The notes under the pieces were generated by a model. That model saw nothing but the letters and a program-made list of their open reading frames with translations. It made no database searches and was not told the DNA's origin. Shown here in pieces: positions 14,969 to 23,044 of a DNA stretch of 45,860 nucleotides. The stretch covers positions 1-45,860 of IMG/VR virus record IMGVR_UViG_3300025154_000161. The stretch is one strand, 5' to 3'. The position numbers and the translations under genes were made by a program. This DNA is from a virus. Position 1 is the stretch's first letter; each line of letters begins with the position of its first letter.

Positions 14969-15456
14969 AGTTGAACTTTCTCCCATCGTTTTCCTACGTT
15001 GATCGCAGTGATGGTGTTGCGGTTCACCCTGAACATTTTGGCAATGTCTTTCTGATACAACAATTTTGACTTGAGAAGTATCTTAATGAGCCAAACTTCT
15101 CCTTCTTTCAATTTTGTACCCCCCACAAATCGCCCCTTTGCAACCATGTCTCTCATGTTGTCGCTAGCAGTTCCAATAAACAGGTGATTTGGATTTACAC
15201 ACAATGGGTTATCGCACTTGTGGAGGACGAACTTCCCTTCATCGACCGGCCCATTATGAATTACCCACGAAGCTATGTGCGCCTGTATTCTTCTGTTATT
15301 GTCGTAGAATCTACCATACTTCTCCCCACCACACACGGGGGCAGTCCATTCCCAACACTGATTCGCGTCGGAAACCCTGACATTGCACCAGAATTTATCC
15401 TGAAGACTTACCTTGCAGAACTTACCGGAAGAATTCCTGTTGTGGGTTTGTCTCAT
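14965..15456 (-). CDS. Freestanding HNH homing endonuclease
   Basis: 163 residues. WEWTAPVCGGEKYGRF and VLHKCDNPLCVNPNHLFIG form the HNH/His-Me core (H-x-C-x-N-P-x-C-x-N-x-x-H), flanked by a C-terminal helix-turn-helix (YQKDIAKMFRVNRNTITAI). This is the usual architecture of freestanding phage HNH endonucleases (HNH_3 type). It starts by an ATGA overlap with the transglycosylase gene and stops by overlap with the tailspike gene, so it has been fitted into the late operon. It probably cuts an intron-less or intein-less neighbouring allele to spread itself. Confidence 0.85.
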   Translation of the reverse strand: MRQTHNRNSSGKFCKVSLQDKFWCNVRVSDANQCWEWTAPVCGGEKYGRFYDNNRRIQAHIASWVIHNGPVDEGKFVLHKCDNPLCVNPNHLFIGTASDNMRDMVAKGRFVGGTKLKEGEVWLIKILLKSKLLYQKDIAKMFRVNRNTITAINVGKRWEKVQL

Positions 15457-18400
15457 TCTTCTCTTTCCTCATCGTCAAGTGTTGTTCCTGCAACCCTTGT
15501 CATTATCCCGGCCATCTTGCGAGCAACGGTCATGTCTGGAGTTTTCATTCCTCGGATCAAACTACTCCTGAATGCTTCATTGTTGAAATAAAGATCGGCA
15601 ATCTTTTTTGAACTTAGCTGAGTTACTGTCATCCAGACTGGATGCCTCACCCATTTGTGGAGTTCATTTATTGTTGTTTGACCTGTTCCAGAAGGGTTCC
15701 CCGACATCTTCTCGGCTGTCGTTATGGTCTTGCTCACTTCATAGAGGTTGTCCAACCCTTCTCGTTCTGCCTTGGTTAGCATCACATCCAAATTGTCTGT
15801 CATTTTGTATTTGTCATAGGCCGTTGAAAACCTGGCATGATTTATTGACTGCTGTTCTCCTTGCGAGATCATCCCCTCGAACCATGCTTGCTTTATTTTC
15901 TGAAACGACCTTGGTCCTGCTACCTGTCGCAGCCTGGTTATATCTGACACATTTGGCTTTGCCTTGAAAAACTTGGCAGCAACATCTTCCGGGCTTGTCG
16001 AGTTCATCATTTGCCGTATCTGACTATCTTTCCAGACTCGTATCCCTGGAAGGGCCTTGTCACCCTCTCGATAGAATTTGTTGGCTATCTCAAGAGTTTC
16101 CTTTACGGCGGGGTCTTCCACCTTTGCACTGAAAGCCGCTATATCATCGCCTATGGCATTTGAAAGGGACCGGAGAATCCTCTTGTTGTTAAAATCACTA
16201 GTTTTCTCAATCATCTTGCCAAGCGAAGACTTGTCGGCTCTTAACTCAGACCAAGTGTAAGCCGGCTCGACGCTCTTCTGGATAATTCGATTTCCTTGAG
16301 CATCCAATATCGGACTGACTTCAATGCTCGCATTTTCTGCCTTGCCGGTGATTCTAAGTATCCTCTTTATCGTGGGAGATTCTAATTTCCCAAGTTCATC
16401 CATGTGTTGAGCCGCGGCGTCGGCAAGGTTTTTCGTGTCAATCTTCGTCTCGGGAGGCACGGGAACTCTGTCATATAGAATCGATGCTTTTTTGTTGAAC
16501 GCCCTATATCGGTTCCATGAAGTCTTCTGAGCCGACCGCCCCGCCGCCAGTGGATCTACTGTTCCCCCAAAGAATTCCTCTTGGACTTTTATGGCATAGT
16601 CTTGAACCTGCTTGGCTTGTTCTTGCCGAGCTTTTTGGACAATGTTCGTTGAACCCATGTTCTTTTCGAGTTGTGATTCCAAAAGCCCAACACTTTTCTT
16701 CTGCGTTGTTTGTGCTGGAGTGAATTTGACTCCTGTCTCACGGCTCAGCGCCTCTCTCCCCGCAACCTTAGCCGCTTGCCCTGATAGTTGACCAGTCACC
16801 GCAGGGGTTGACATCCCGCCCTTCCATGCGCTTATGGCTGGACCAACGACTTGTCCTCCCCCTTCTAGCGCCGCTCCGGTCAAGACCTGTTTCCCGGCCG
16901 AAATGAATCTTCCCGGAAGAGATTCCGTTGGCTTTGTACCTGCGTATTCTTCCAAAAGATCTGCGGCTTGCGCTCCCATGCCGTATCCCAATCCAGCCCC
17001 AGCCATAGTTCCGGCTACTGGAGCAACAGCACTTCCAGCAATTCCGCCAGCCACCATCCCTGAAGTTTCCAGGACTGGTCGCACATAAGGGGAAGCGGCC
17101 CCGGCTATCCTTTGTCCCCACGAACGATCATCCTTCATGGCGTCACGAGCCTCTATCCCTGCGGCCTTGAACAAATCCTCATCCGACATGGACGACAAAT
17201 CCACTCCTGCTATTTTGGCCAGTTCTTCGTCTGACATGCCGGATAGGTCTTGTGTGGGTCCATCTTGTCCGGCATTCAAACCACCGATGGATTGCTGTTG
17301 GGTGGACCGCTGTGCTGGTTGCCCCAAACCAGACATCGCACTTGACACCTTCGATGCAAATTCTTTTTGCTCCTGAGTTACATCCAATGCGCTTGGATCT
17401 CCCGAAATGATTCTCCCTACAATGGTTTCCTTCTGCGCTAGTTCGTCCCCACCGCCATACTTCTTGAAAGCCTCTTTCTGTTTGTCGGTAAGCTCGAAAT
17501 TCGGAACCATGTTGTTTTGTCGCATGGTGAGTCGGGCGAATTCATTCTTCGCAACGGCCTGCTTCTCTGGCTCTGACAACGTACTGTATGGGTTAAGAAC
17601 GATGGTTCCGCTATTGAAGTCCGCCATGCCTCCTACCTTGGGATTTTTTTTGAACCACCGATCTTCATCTTGAGATACTTCTCGTATCGGGTATTTTTGT
17701 TGGGGAGGCTGCTGTGCTGATTGAGTCGCACCAGCTTCAGCCAACATCTTTTCGCCCACATCCTTGGTGATTCCCTTGTCTTCCGGGTCATATCCGAACT
17801 TCCGCATGAAGTGCTCCATCCATGCGGTCGGATGGTCTTCGGACTTGAGCATTTCCCCCGTCTTGGGATCGGACGACGACCAATGATACATTCCGTCATG
17901 CTTGTTTCGCTCAGGGACTATCCCGGCAGCCTTGAATAAATCCTCATCCGACATGGACGACAAATCTACCCCTGCTATTTTGGCAAGCTCTTCGTCTGAC
18001 ATGCTGGATAGGTCTTGTGGTCCCATCTCAGCATGATGCAGTTCGGCATACCTGGTTGCCTCCTCTGGTGTTTTAAAAATTCCAAGGTGTTTTCCTGTTT
18101 TTCTGTACTGATCGAAGGCTTCTTCCGGCGACATCTCCCTACCATCGTCGGCAATGGTTGGGACCAAAACTTCACCCTGATCCGTTCCAAAGCTCATGGA
18201 CTTCACTGTACTAGTTGTTCCGTCTGCGTTTTTGACAATTGGTCTTGTGCTATAATCAATGTTTCCCGGAACTATCGGCTGTAAGTCTGACAAATCGCTA
18301 TTGCTCGTACCCGGAATCTCTGCCGCTTGAGCCTCAGACGGAGATACAAACTTGGAAACCTTCTCGGCTATCCTCGAAAGATAGTTCTTGGTTTCGTCCG

Positions 18401-19727
18401 GCATGAATCCTTGCTTGACCCTTTCGGGTCCAGCGTTGTATGCCCAAAGAGCATCATGCCAACCGCCAAACTTGTCCTTCTGTGCCTTGAGATACCTGAA
18501 TCCGCCGCTCAGATTGTCGATGGGATCTTTGGGGTTGACACCTAAATCCTTGGCCGTATTGCCAGTTATGGTAATGTATCCATCTCTCCACATAACCCAC
18601 GTTTTATTCTCAACGGACGGGCACCATACTGGTTCAGGTGGGACTAATACATATTTCGTCCTTGTAGTAGACGCACTAGTAACGTTGCGCGACTTAACAT
18701 GGCCTTGATATTTATTTTGCGTATTGTACGTTTCCCCATTGATACGCGTTGTTCCTGCCAATCTAACCAATTTAAGGTTTGACACTTTGCCAATTAAGAA
18801 TAAAAGAGTTTGAATATCTCTGGCCCTATCTAAATCAGATTGACAATAAGACTGAAATCCATTATTTTTTTGGCTAGCATCGGTATCAAGAAGTGATTTC
18901 CACAATATGTCTGCTTGCTTCCTGGTAATATTTGTTAATAGATTTGTTGATAATCGTTTTTTGCCTTCATGTAACAACCAAGTAGATATCAACCTTGCAG
19001 AGTCTCCAGTTATGCACCATCTATACTTACCTTCTGTTTCACTCTCATGGGCCATAACCCCACTTTTCTCTATGGCCGATCTGAACAGATCTACTAAGTC
19101 TTTTTGGTAAATGTCAATTTGGTTGCCTTTCTTTCCTATGCTCCCGTCAGCAAACACGAGGCCCAGAAGATATACTAAATCATCATCAACAACTTGTGTG
19201 TCACAAAAAACATATTCTCCACCACGGACTATATTCTGTCTACGTGGAAGGATAAGATCTGTTGTCTCTTTCATGACCAACTGTGGATTAATGCTTCTTC
19301 TGTTGTTTGGAAGAACCTCTATAACCCATTTATGATTTTGAGTTACAGTAAAGTCGAATCCTTGATTGAATATTCTGATCAATGGCCCTGGATTTTCATA
19401 AAAATGTAACTCCAGTAATGGTTGAAGCTCAATGCGTGATGATGTTATATTATAGGTGAATATCTGCTCTCCAACTGAAAGTTCGTCGTAACGTTTCCAT
19501 CCGTTTGCCGTGAGGGCCATGCAGTCCAAAGTAACACATGCCGGCATGAGTTGAGTGAGCCCCATTGCGCCCTTGGGCGACACGGCTTCCTGATTCCACT
19601 CCGACTCTTGGCCGATCAACGAATGCGCCAGCGGCTTGGGTATCCCATGCTTTTGGGCAAGAATGTCGGCCGAAGTTTTATGATCCAACTTGGCGGCTCT
19701 TAATAGGTCTTCATCCGACCAATCCAT
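15453..19727 (-). CDS. Transglycosylase ejection protein with intein
   Basis: About 1424 residues as a precursor, about 1097 after splicing. The N-terminus is MDWSDEDLLRAAKL. An SLT lytic transglycosylase follows: catalytic Glu in IGQESEWN, then GAMGLTQLMPA, interrupted by the intein at 18558-19538, resuming TAKDLGVNPKD and AYNAGPERV. The rest is a long helical, Ala/Gln-rich body with two LSxMSDEELAKIAG repeats and a Gly/Ala membrane-active segment (GAGLGYGMGAQAAD). This is the design of podovirus internal virion proteins that open peptidoglycan and form a DNA channel. The ATG at 19727 has GGAG 9 nt upstream; a GTG at 19742 is possible. Confidence 0.8.
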   Translation of the reverse strand: MDWSDEDLLRAAKLDHKTSADILAQKHGIPKPLAHSLIGQESEWNQEAVSPKGAMGLTQLMPACVTLDCMALTANGWKRYDELSVGEQIFTYNITSSRIELQPLLELHFYENPGPLIRIFNQGFDFTVTQNHKWVIEVLPNNRRSINPQLVMKETTDLILPRRQNIVRGGEYVFCDTQVVDDDLVYLLGLVFADGSIGKKGNQIDIYQKDLVDLFRSAIEKSGVMAHESETEGKYRWCITGDSARLISTWLLHEGKKRLSTNLLTNITRKQADILWKSLLDTDASQKNNGFQSYCQSDLDRARDIQTLLFLIGKVSNLKLVRLAGTTRINGETYNTQNKYQGHVKSRNVTSASTTRTKYVLVPPEPVWCPSVENKTWVMWRDGYITITGNTAKDLGVNPKDPIDNLSGGFRYLKAQKDKFGGWHDALWAYNAGPERVKQGFMPDETKNYLSRIAEKVSKFVSPSEAQAAEIPGTSNSDLSDLQPIVPGNIDYSTRPIVKNADGTTSTVKSMSFGTDQGEVLVPTIADDGREMSPEEAFDQYRKTGKHLGIFKTPEEATRYAELHHAEMGPQDLSSMSDEELAKIAGVDLSSMSDEDLFKAAGIVPERNKHDGMYHWSSSDPKTGEMLKSEDHPTAWMEHFMRKFGYDPEDKGITKDVGEKMLAEAGATQSAQQPPQQKYPIREVSQDEDRWFKKNPKVGGMADFNSGTIVLNPYSTLSEPEKQAVAKNEFARLTMRQNNMVPNFELTDKQKEAFKKYGGGDELAQKETIVGRIISGDPSALDVTQEQKEFASKVSSAMSGLGQPAQRSTQQQSIGGLNAGQDGPTQDLSGMSDEELAKIAGVDLSSMSDEDLFKAAGIEARDAMKDDRSWGQRIAGAASPYVRPVLETSGMVAGGIAGSAVAPVAGTMAGAGLGYGMGAQAADLLEEYAGTKPTESLPGRFISAGKQVLTGAALEGGGQVVGPAISAWKGGMSTPAVTGQLSGQAAKVAGREALSRETGVKFTPAQTTQKKSVGLLESQLEKNMGSTNIVQKARQEQAKQVQDYAIKVQEEFFGGTVDPLAAGRSAQKTSWNRYRAFNKKASILYDRVPVPPETKIDTKNLADAAAQHMDELGKLESPTIKRILRITGKAENASIEVSPILDAQGNRIIQKSVEPAYTWSELRADKSSLGKMIEKTSDFNNKRILRSLSNAIGDDIAAFSAKVEDPAVKETLEIANKFYREGDKALPGIRVWKDSQIRQMMNSTSPEDVAAKFFKAKPNVSDITRLRQVAGPRSFQKIKQAWFEGMISQGEQQSINHARFSTAYDKYKMTDNLDVMLTKAEREGLDNLYEVSKTITTAEKMSGNPSGTGQTTINELHKWVRHPVWMTVTQLSSKKIADLYFNNEAFRSSLIRGMKTPDMTVARKMAGIMTRVAGTTLDDEEREE
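17161..18017. repeat. 92-bp direct repeat pair inside the ejection gene
   Basis: Copies at 17161-17252 and 17926-18017 differ at only a handful of bases and both encode LSxMSDEELAKIAGVDLSSM-type text. They are about 765 bp apart and in the same frame, so recombination between them would delete a segment without shifting the frame. Confidence 0.8.
18558..19538 (-). mobile_element. LAGLIDADG intein in the transglycosylase domain
   Basis: 327 residues. It starts with Cys (CVTLDCMALTANGWKRYDEL, block A), has block B (FDFTVTQNHKWVI, with the His), two LAGLIDADG motifs (LVYLLGLVFADGSIG and ILWKSLLDTDAS) and ends YITITGN, followed by extein Thr. The penultimate His is replaced by Gly, as in some active inteins. 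Removing it rejoins LMPA with TAKDLG, the normal transglycosylase motif. The insertion is thus in the most conserved part of the active-site domain, where loss would be hard to repair without precise excision. Confidence 0.9.
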
Positions 19728-19747
19728 TGATTTGTTCTCCACTTAAC

Positions 19748-21361
19748 TCATTGACTTAATTCTTTCATGGCCTGATCTCTATTCATTCCAGCCTTAACTA
19801 AAGCTTCTACTCCCTTTTCAAGCGGTATTTTGTTTTTATTAATCAAAATTTTAAGTGCGTCCGTTTGAGAAATTGACGACTTTTGGGGTGCATTTCTGGA
19901 TGGTTGCGCTCCACCGGCGTTACTACCGGACAATATCCCCTTGAGTTGCTGAATCTCGCCCTCAAAGCCAAGCCTTCTGTTCTCCATTTCACGCCTCAGC
20001 AGACCGACAACTTCCGATACTTGCTCTTGAGTTTGTGCAGCATTCAACATTTCGTCAACTTCTCGCCTGGCTTGATCCGATGTAACCCCGCCACCGGTAG
20101 CAGATGACGTAACCTTGGCATACTCGTTTATGGCCGTCCGCATCGCGGCATCAAGTTTTGCAATGTCGGCATCTCCAGCTATTGACCGTTTCCCGGCATT
20201 GATCCATTTGTTCATTACTGGAATGCCAGTTCTGTCCACTTTCTGAGACAATTCCTCAACTATCTTCAGGTTCTTGCTTGCGGTGTCCGAGAATGCCAGT
20301 ATCTTAGACTTCTGAGTCTCGAGGCTCGTAAGTGCGGCCCTTGAAGCCTTGTATGTGGCTTGTTTTAATGCTTGATCTCCTGCGCCTTCTCCGCCACCTG
20401 TCATCTCACCTACTTTATTGAGAACCTTAATCCTCGCCTGTGTAGCGGCCTTGCCCATGCCCATGCCAGGGAGTTCTCCGGTTTGTATGAATCTATTGGC
20501 CATGAAATCCAGAGCTTCCGGCGTAAACTCTTCACCTACCTGTGTTGATGCATCTGACCTAGCCTTCGCCGTTGAACCTGCAATCCTGGCTTTCCGCTCC
20601 TCCATGCTATCCAGAATGGCCTTTGCTTGAGGGTCGCCCTTGAGCGCCCTGTTTGTCAGGGATATTTCGGTTTCAGATCCCTTCTTGGTTCCGGTGCCAA
20701 CCACGGTCTCCATGCCCGTTCCAGGATCGAACCTTCTGGTTTCGATTTCGCCCTCGCCGATTGGGACTTCGTTGTACTTGGGGCCTCCCAACTTGGCAAC
20801 TTCCCTGGCCTTCTCCAACGCCATAAGATGCTCACTCACCTTCGGATCAAGCACCTCACCCAAGGCAAGCCATTCATTTTTCAGGAACTCAACCTTTTTG
20901 GTTGCAGCCGCCAACTCTTCTGGCTTTTTTATCTTTCCGCTGGCGAGCTCGGCTCTGGCATTGAAATAGTTTTTCTCAGCATCGTTATACATGCTCTGCA
21001 TCATGGCGGAACCAAATTCATTGGTGAGTTTTATGCTTGATACCAAACTTCTCATATCGTTCTTGCGTATCATCTCTCTTCCGCCGGGCATGCCATCCTT
21101 TTGCACAGCACCCTCGCTCCTTGCGTGCTCGACAAACATATTTAATGCACTCGGGTACTTGCCGAGCTGGGTAGTTCCAAGGAGTGATAATGGAATGAGT
21201 TTGTTACCTTCAGCCTCTTCATCGGCCAGCTTCTTCTGCTGATACTGAAACTTGATGGCCTCGCGCTTCTCGGTCTCGTCATTAATAGCCATCTGCTTCA
21301 TCTGGCCTATGTTGCTCATGATCGCCGGGGTGGCCCGACCTAATGCATCAAGGAATCCCAT
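19748..21361 (-). CDS. Internal virion / DNA ejection protein
   Basis: 537 residues. Residues 1-60 (MGFLDALGRATPAIMSNIGQ, then IKFQYQQKKLADEEAEG) resemble N-termini of phage internal virion proteins. The remainder is long amphipathic helix (EEVDEMLNAAQ-type segments, LKILINKNKIPLEKGVEAL at the end). There is no enzyme motif. It sits between two Gly/Ala-rich small proteins and the transglycosylase, the ejectosome order of podoviruses. Assigned by context and composition. Confidence 0.6.
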   Translation of the reverse strand: MGFLDALGRATPAIMSNIGQMKQMAINDETEKREAIKFQYQQKKLADEEAEGNKLIPLSLLGTTQLGKYPSALNMFVEHARSEGAVQKDGMPGGREMIRKNDMRSLVSSIKLTNEFGSAMMQSMYNDAEKNYFNARAELASGKIKKPEELAAATKKVEFLKNEWLALGEVLDPKVSEHLMALEKAREVAKLGGPKYNEVPIGEGEIETRRFDPGTGMETVVGTGTKKGSETEISLTNRALKGDPQAKAILDSMEERKARIAGSTAKARSDASTQVGEEFTPEALDFMANRFIQTGELPGMGMGKAATQARIKVLNKVGEMTGGGEGAGDQALKQATYKASRAALTSLETQKSKILAFSDTASKNLKIVEELSQKVDRTGIPVMNKWINAGKRSIAGDADIAKLDAAMRTAINEYAKVTSSATGGGVTSDQARREVDEMLNAAQTQEQVSEVVGLLRREMENRRLGFEGEIQQLKGILSGSNAGGAQPSRNAPQKSSISQTDALKILINKNKIPLEKGVEALVKAGMNRDQAMKELSQ

Positions 21362-21373
21362 GATCGTATCTCC

Positions 21374-22117
21374 TCAAAAAAGACCACCGACGCCACCAAG
21401 GAGACCTCCAACAATGCCGCTGGCTATGTCTCCTTCGTTCGTGAGATATCCACCAACGGCCCCGACTCCCGCTCCGATTCCGACACCCCATCCGGTGGAC
21501 CCGGTTAAAGCCTTCACGCCTGCTCCGATACCGGCACCAACGGCCCCTGGAAGAACCCAGTCCTTGGCGAAATCCATGGCTCCGCTTCCCGCCGCCCCTC
21601 CACCAGTTACAGCCGGAGTGCCGGTGGATGGAACCATATGGGAGGGGGTGGCCGCATCCGCCATGCCGGTAGGAACCCCGGTTGGCGTGGTGACGGGGAC
21701 CGTGGTCGGAGTGGTCCCGCTGAATATCGTTGCCGATCCCGTTGGGGATTGATTCTGAGCGCCACCAAGTCCAATGGCCGGCTTGAGCTTATTGATCCCG
21801 CCCATAATCGCTTCCTTGCCGCCCATCTGCCACAAGGCGCTGCCGATGGTGGCTATGCCGGTCATCCTGGCTGCATCCCTCTGATCGGCCAAGGCTTCTT
21901 TCTGAAGTTCATACGTCTTCTGCCATTGCTCTTGCTGGATGGCTTGACCGCGATTCTGCAAAGCCCTACCGGCCTCGACATCCAGGGCCGCGGCATATGC
22001 GGCTCGAATATCGGCATCGGTTACAGATCGACCGGAGGCGCGGACCTGGCGCAAGTGAGCGTTGATCTGCGACAAAACTTGCGGTGAAAGTGTTTGCTGG
22101 TATCCTTCTTCGGCCAT
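21374..22117 (-). CDS. Ejection-type protein with hydrophobic Gly/Ala C-terminus
   Basis: 247 residues. The N-terminal 80 residues are helical (SPQVLSQINAHLRQVRASG, EAGRALQNRGQAIQQEQW). A Thr/Pro-rich linker follows, then Gly/Ala-rich membrane-like sequence (GAVGAGIGAGVKALTG, ASGIVGGLLGGVGGLF). Such tails are common in small ejection proteins that enter the envelope. Its role in forming the DNA channel is inferred. Confidence 0.55.
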   Translation of the reverse strand: MAEEGYQQTLSPQVLSQINAHLRQVRASGRSVTDADIRAAYAAALDVEAGRALQNRGQAIQQEQWQKTYELQKEALADQRDAARMTGIATIGSALWQMGGKEAIMGGINKLKPAIGLGGAQNQSPTGSATIFSGTTPTTVPVTTPTGVPTGMADAATPSHMVPSTGTPAVTGGGAAGSGAMDFAKDWVLPGAVGAGIGAGVKALTGSTGWGVGIGAGVGAVGGYLTNEGDIASGIVGGLLGGVGGLF

Positions 22118-22132
22118 CTCTCGGCCTCCTTC

Positions 22133-23032
22133 CTATCGGTTCTGATACACTGCCCGTGCTTGCGGTGACGTTATCGCCGGGCGCTGGTATGTGGCGGGTG
22201 CTATCGCCGGGAGACCGCTTCTTTTTCTCATCTCGTCGAGGATTACGCTTCCTGATCCACCTGCGTTGGATAGTCCAGGTTGTGCCTCTGATACCATCCC
22301 GCTGAATTCGGCCACCGCTTCTGGATCGTGAGTGCCGAATGGTCCCGTTGTCATACTTGCCAATGATGGATTGGATACCGACATGGCTGTTTGGGCTCCA
22401 ACTCTTCCTACCGTCTCTCCAATCGCGGCCCCGATCGGGCCACCGACAACACTTCCAGCCAAGCCGCCAACCATGCCGGCCCTGTTCCCGACCGCATTCT
22501 GTCGGTCGGCGAACCCTTTGGCCGCATCAAGGGTGCCAACGGGCATCCCTCTTGCCACCGATACCTGTTGGCCGGGGCGCATTCCGTAACCGAATGGGTT
22601 GGATGCTATCTTGCCCATATCAACGAGCCCACTGAAGAGCCCCCCGAATTTGTCCCTGTAACCAGACCAGATACTTGCGATTGACGTGCCTTCATCGGAA
22701 AGACCACCGACCATGCCACCGAATGTGCCCAGGGATGGATCTCCTATACTCCCGCCGAAGGTGCTTGACTCGGGCGCCGCCCCCTCAAGAGACGCACCGA
22801 ACGATCCCGACTCGGGAGCAGCCCCTTCAAGGGATGCCCCAAATCCTTGAGATCCCCCAAAACCTTGTGCCCCGATGCCATCCCCTCCCGATTCGGACGA
22901 TGATCCACTACCATCGGCACTGCTGTCGGCGCCACCCGTCGAAGATCCTCCGCTCCCGTCTGCCGAGTCGCCTTCGTAGAAGTTCGCAACCCGGGTGTCC
23001 CACCATTCAGATCCGTCAAACCGAAGAGCCAT
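22133..23032 (-). CDS. Gly/Ser/Ala-rich virion protein
   Basis: 299 residues. A short folded N-terminus (MALRFDGSEWWDTRVANFYE) is followed by Gly/Ser/Asp linker with two copies of FGASLEGAAPES, then a Gly/Ala hydrophobic part (GMVGGLAGSVVGGPIGAAIG) typical of membrane-inserting ejection or pilot proteins. It lies between the tail beta-propeller and the ejection genes. Confidence 0.55.
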   Translation of the reverse strand: MALRFDGSEWWDTRVANFYEGDSADGSGGSSTGGADSSADGSGSSSESGGDGIGAQGFGGSQGFGASLEGAAPESGSFGASLEGAAPESSTFGGSIGDPSLGTFGGMVGGLSDEGTSIASIWSGYRDKFGGLFSGLVDMGKIASNPFGYGMRPGQQVSVARGMPVGTLDAAKGFADRQNAVGNRAGMVGGLAGSVVGGPIGAAIGETVGRVGAQTAMSVSNPSLASMTTGPFGTHDPEAVAEFSGMVSEAQPGLSNAGGSGSVILDEMRKRSGLPAIAPATYQRPAITSPQARAVYQNR

Positions 23033-23044
23033 GGCTCAGTCTCC

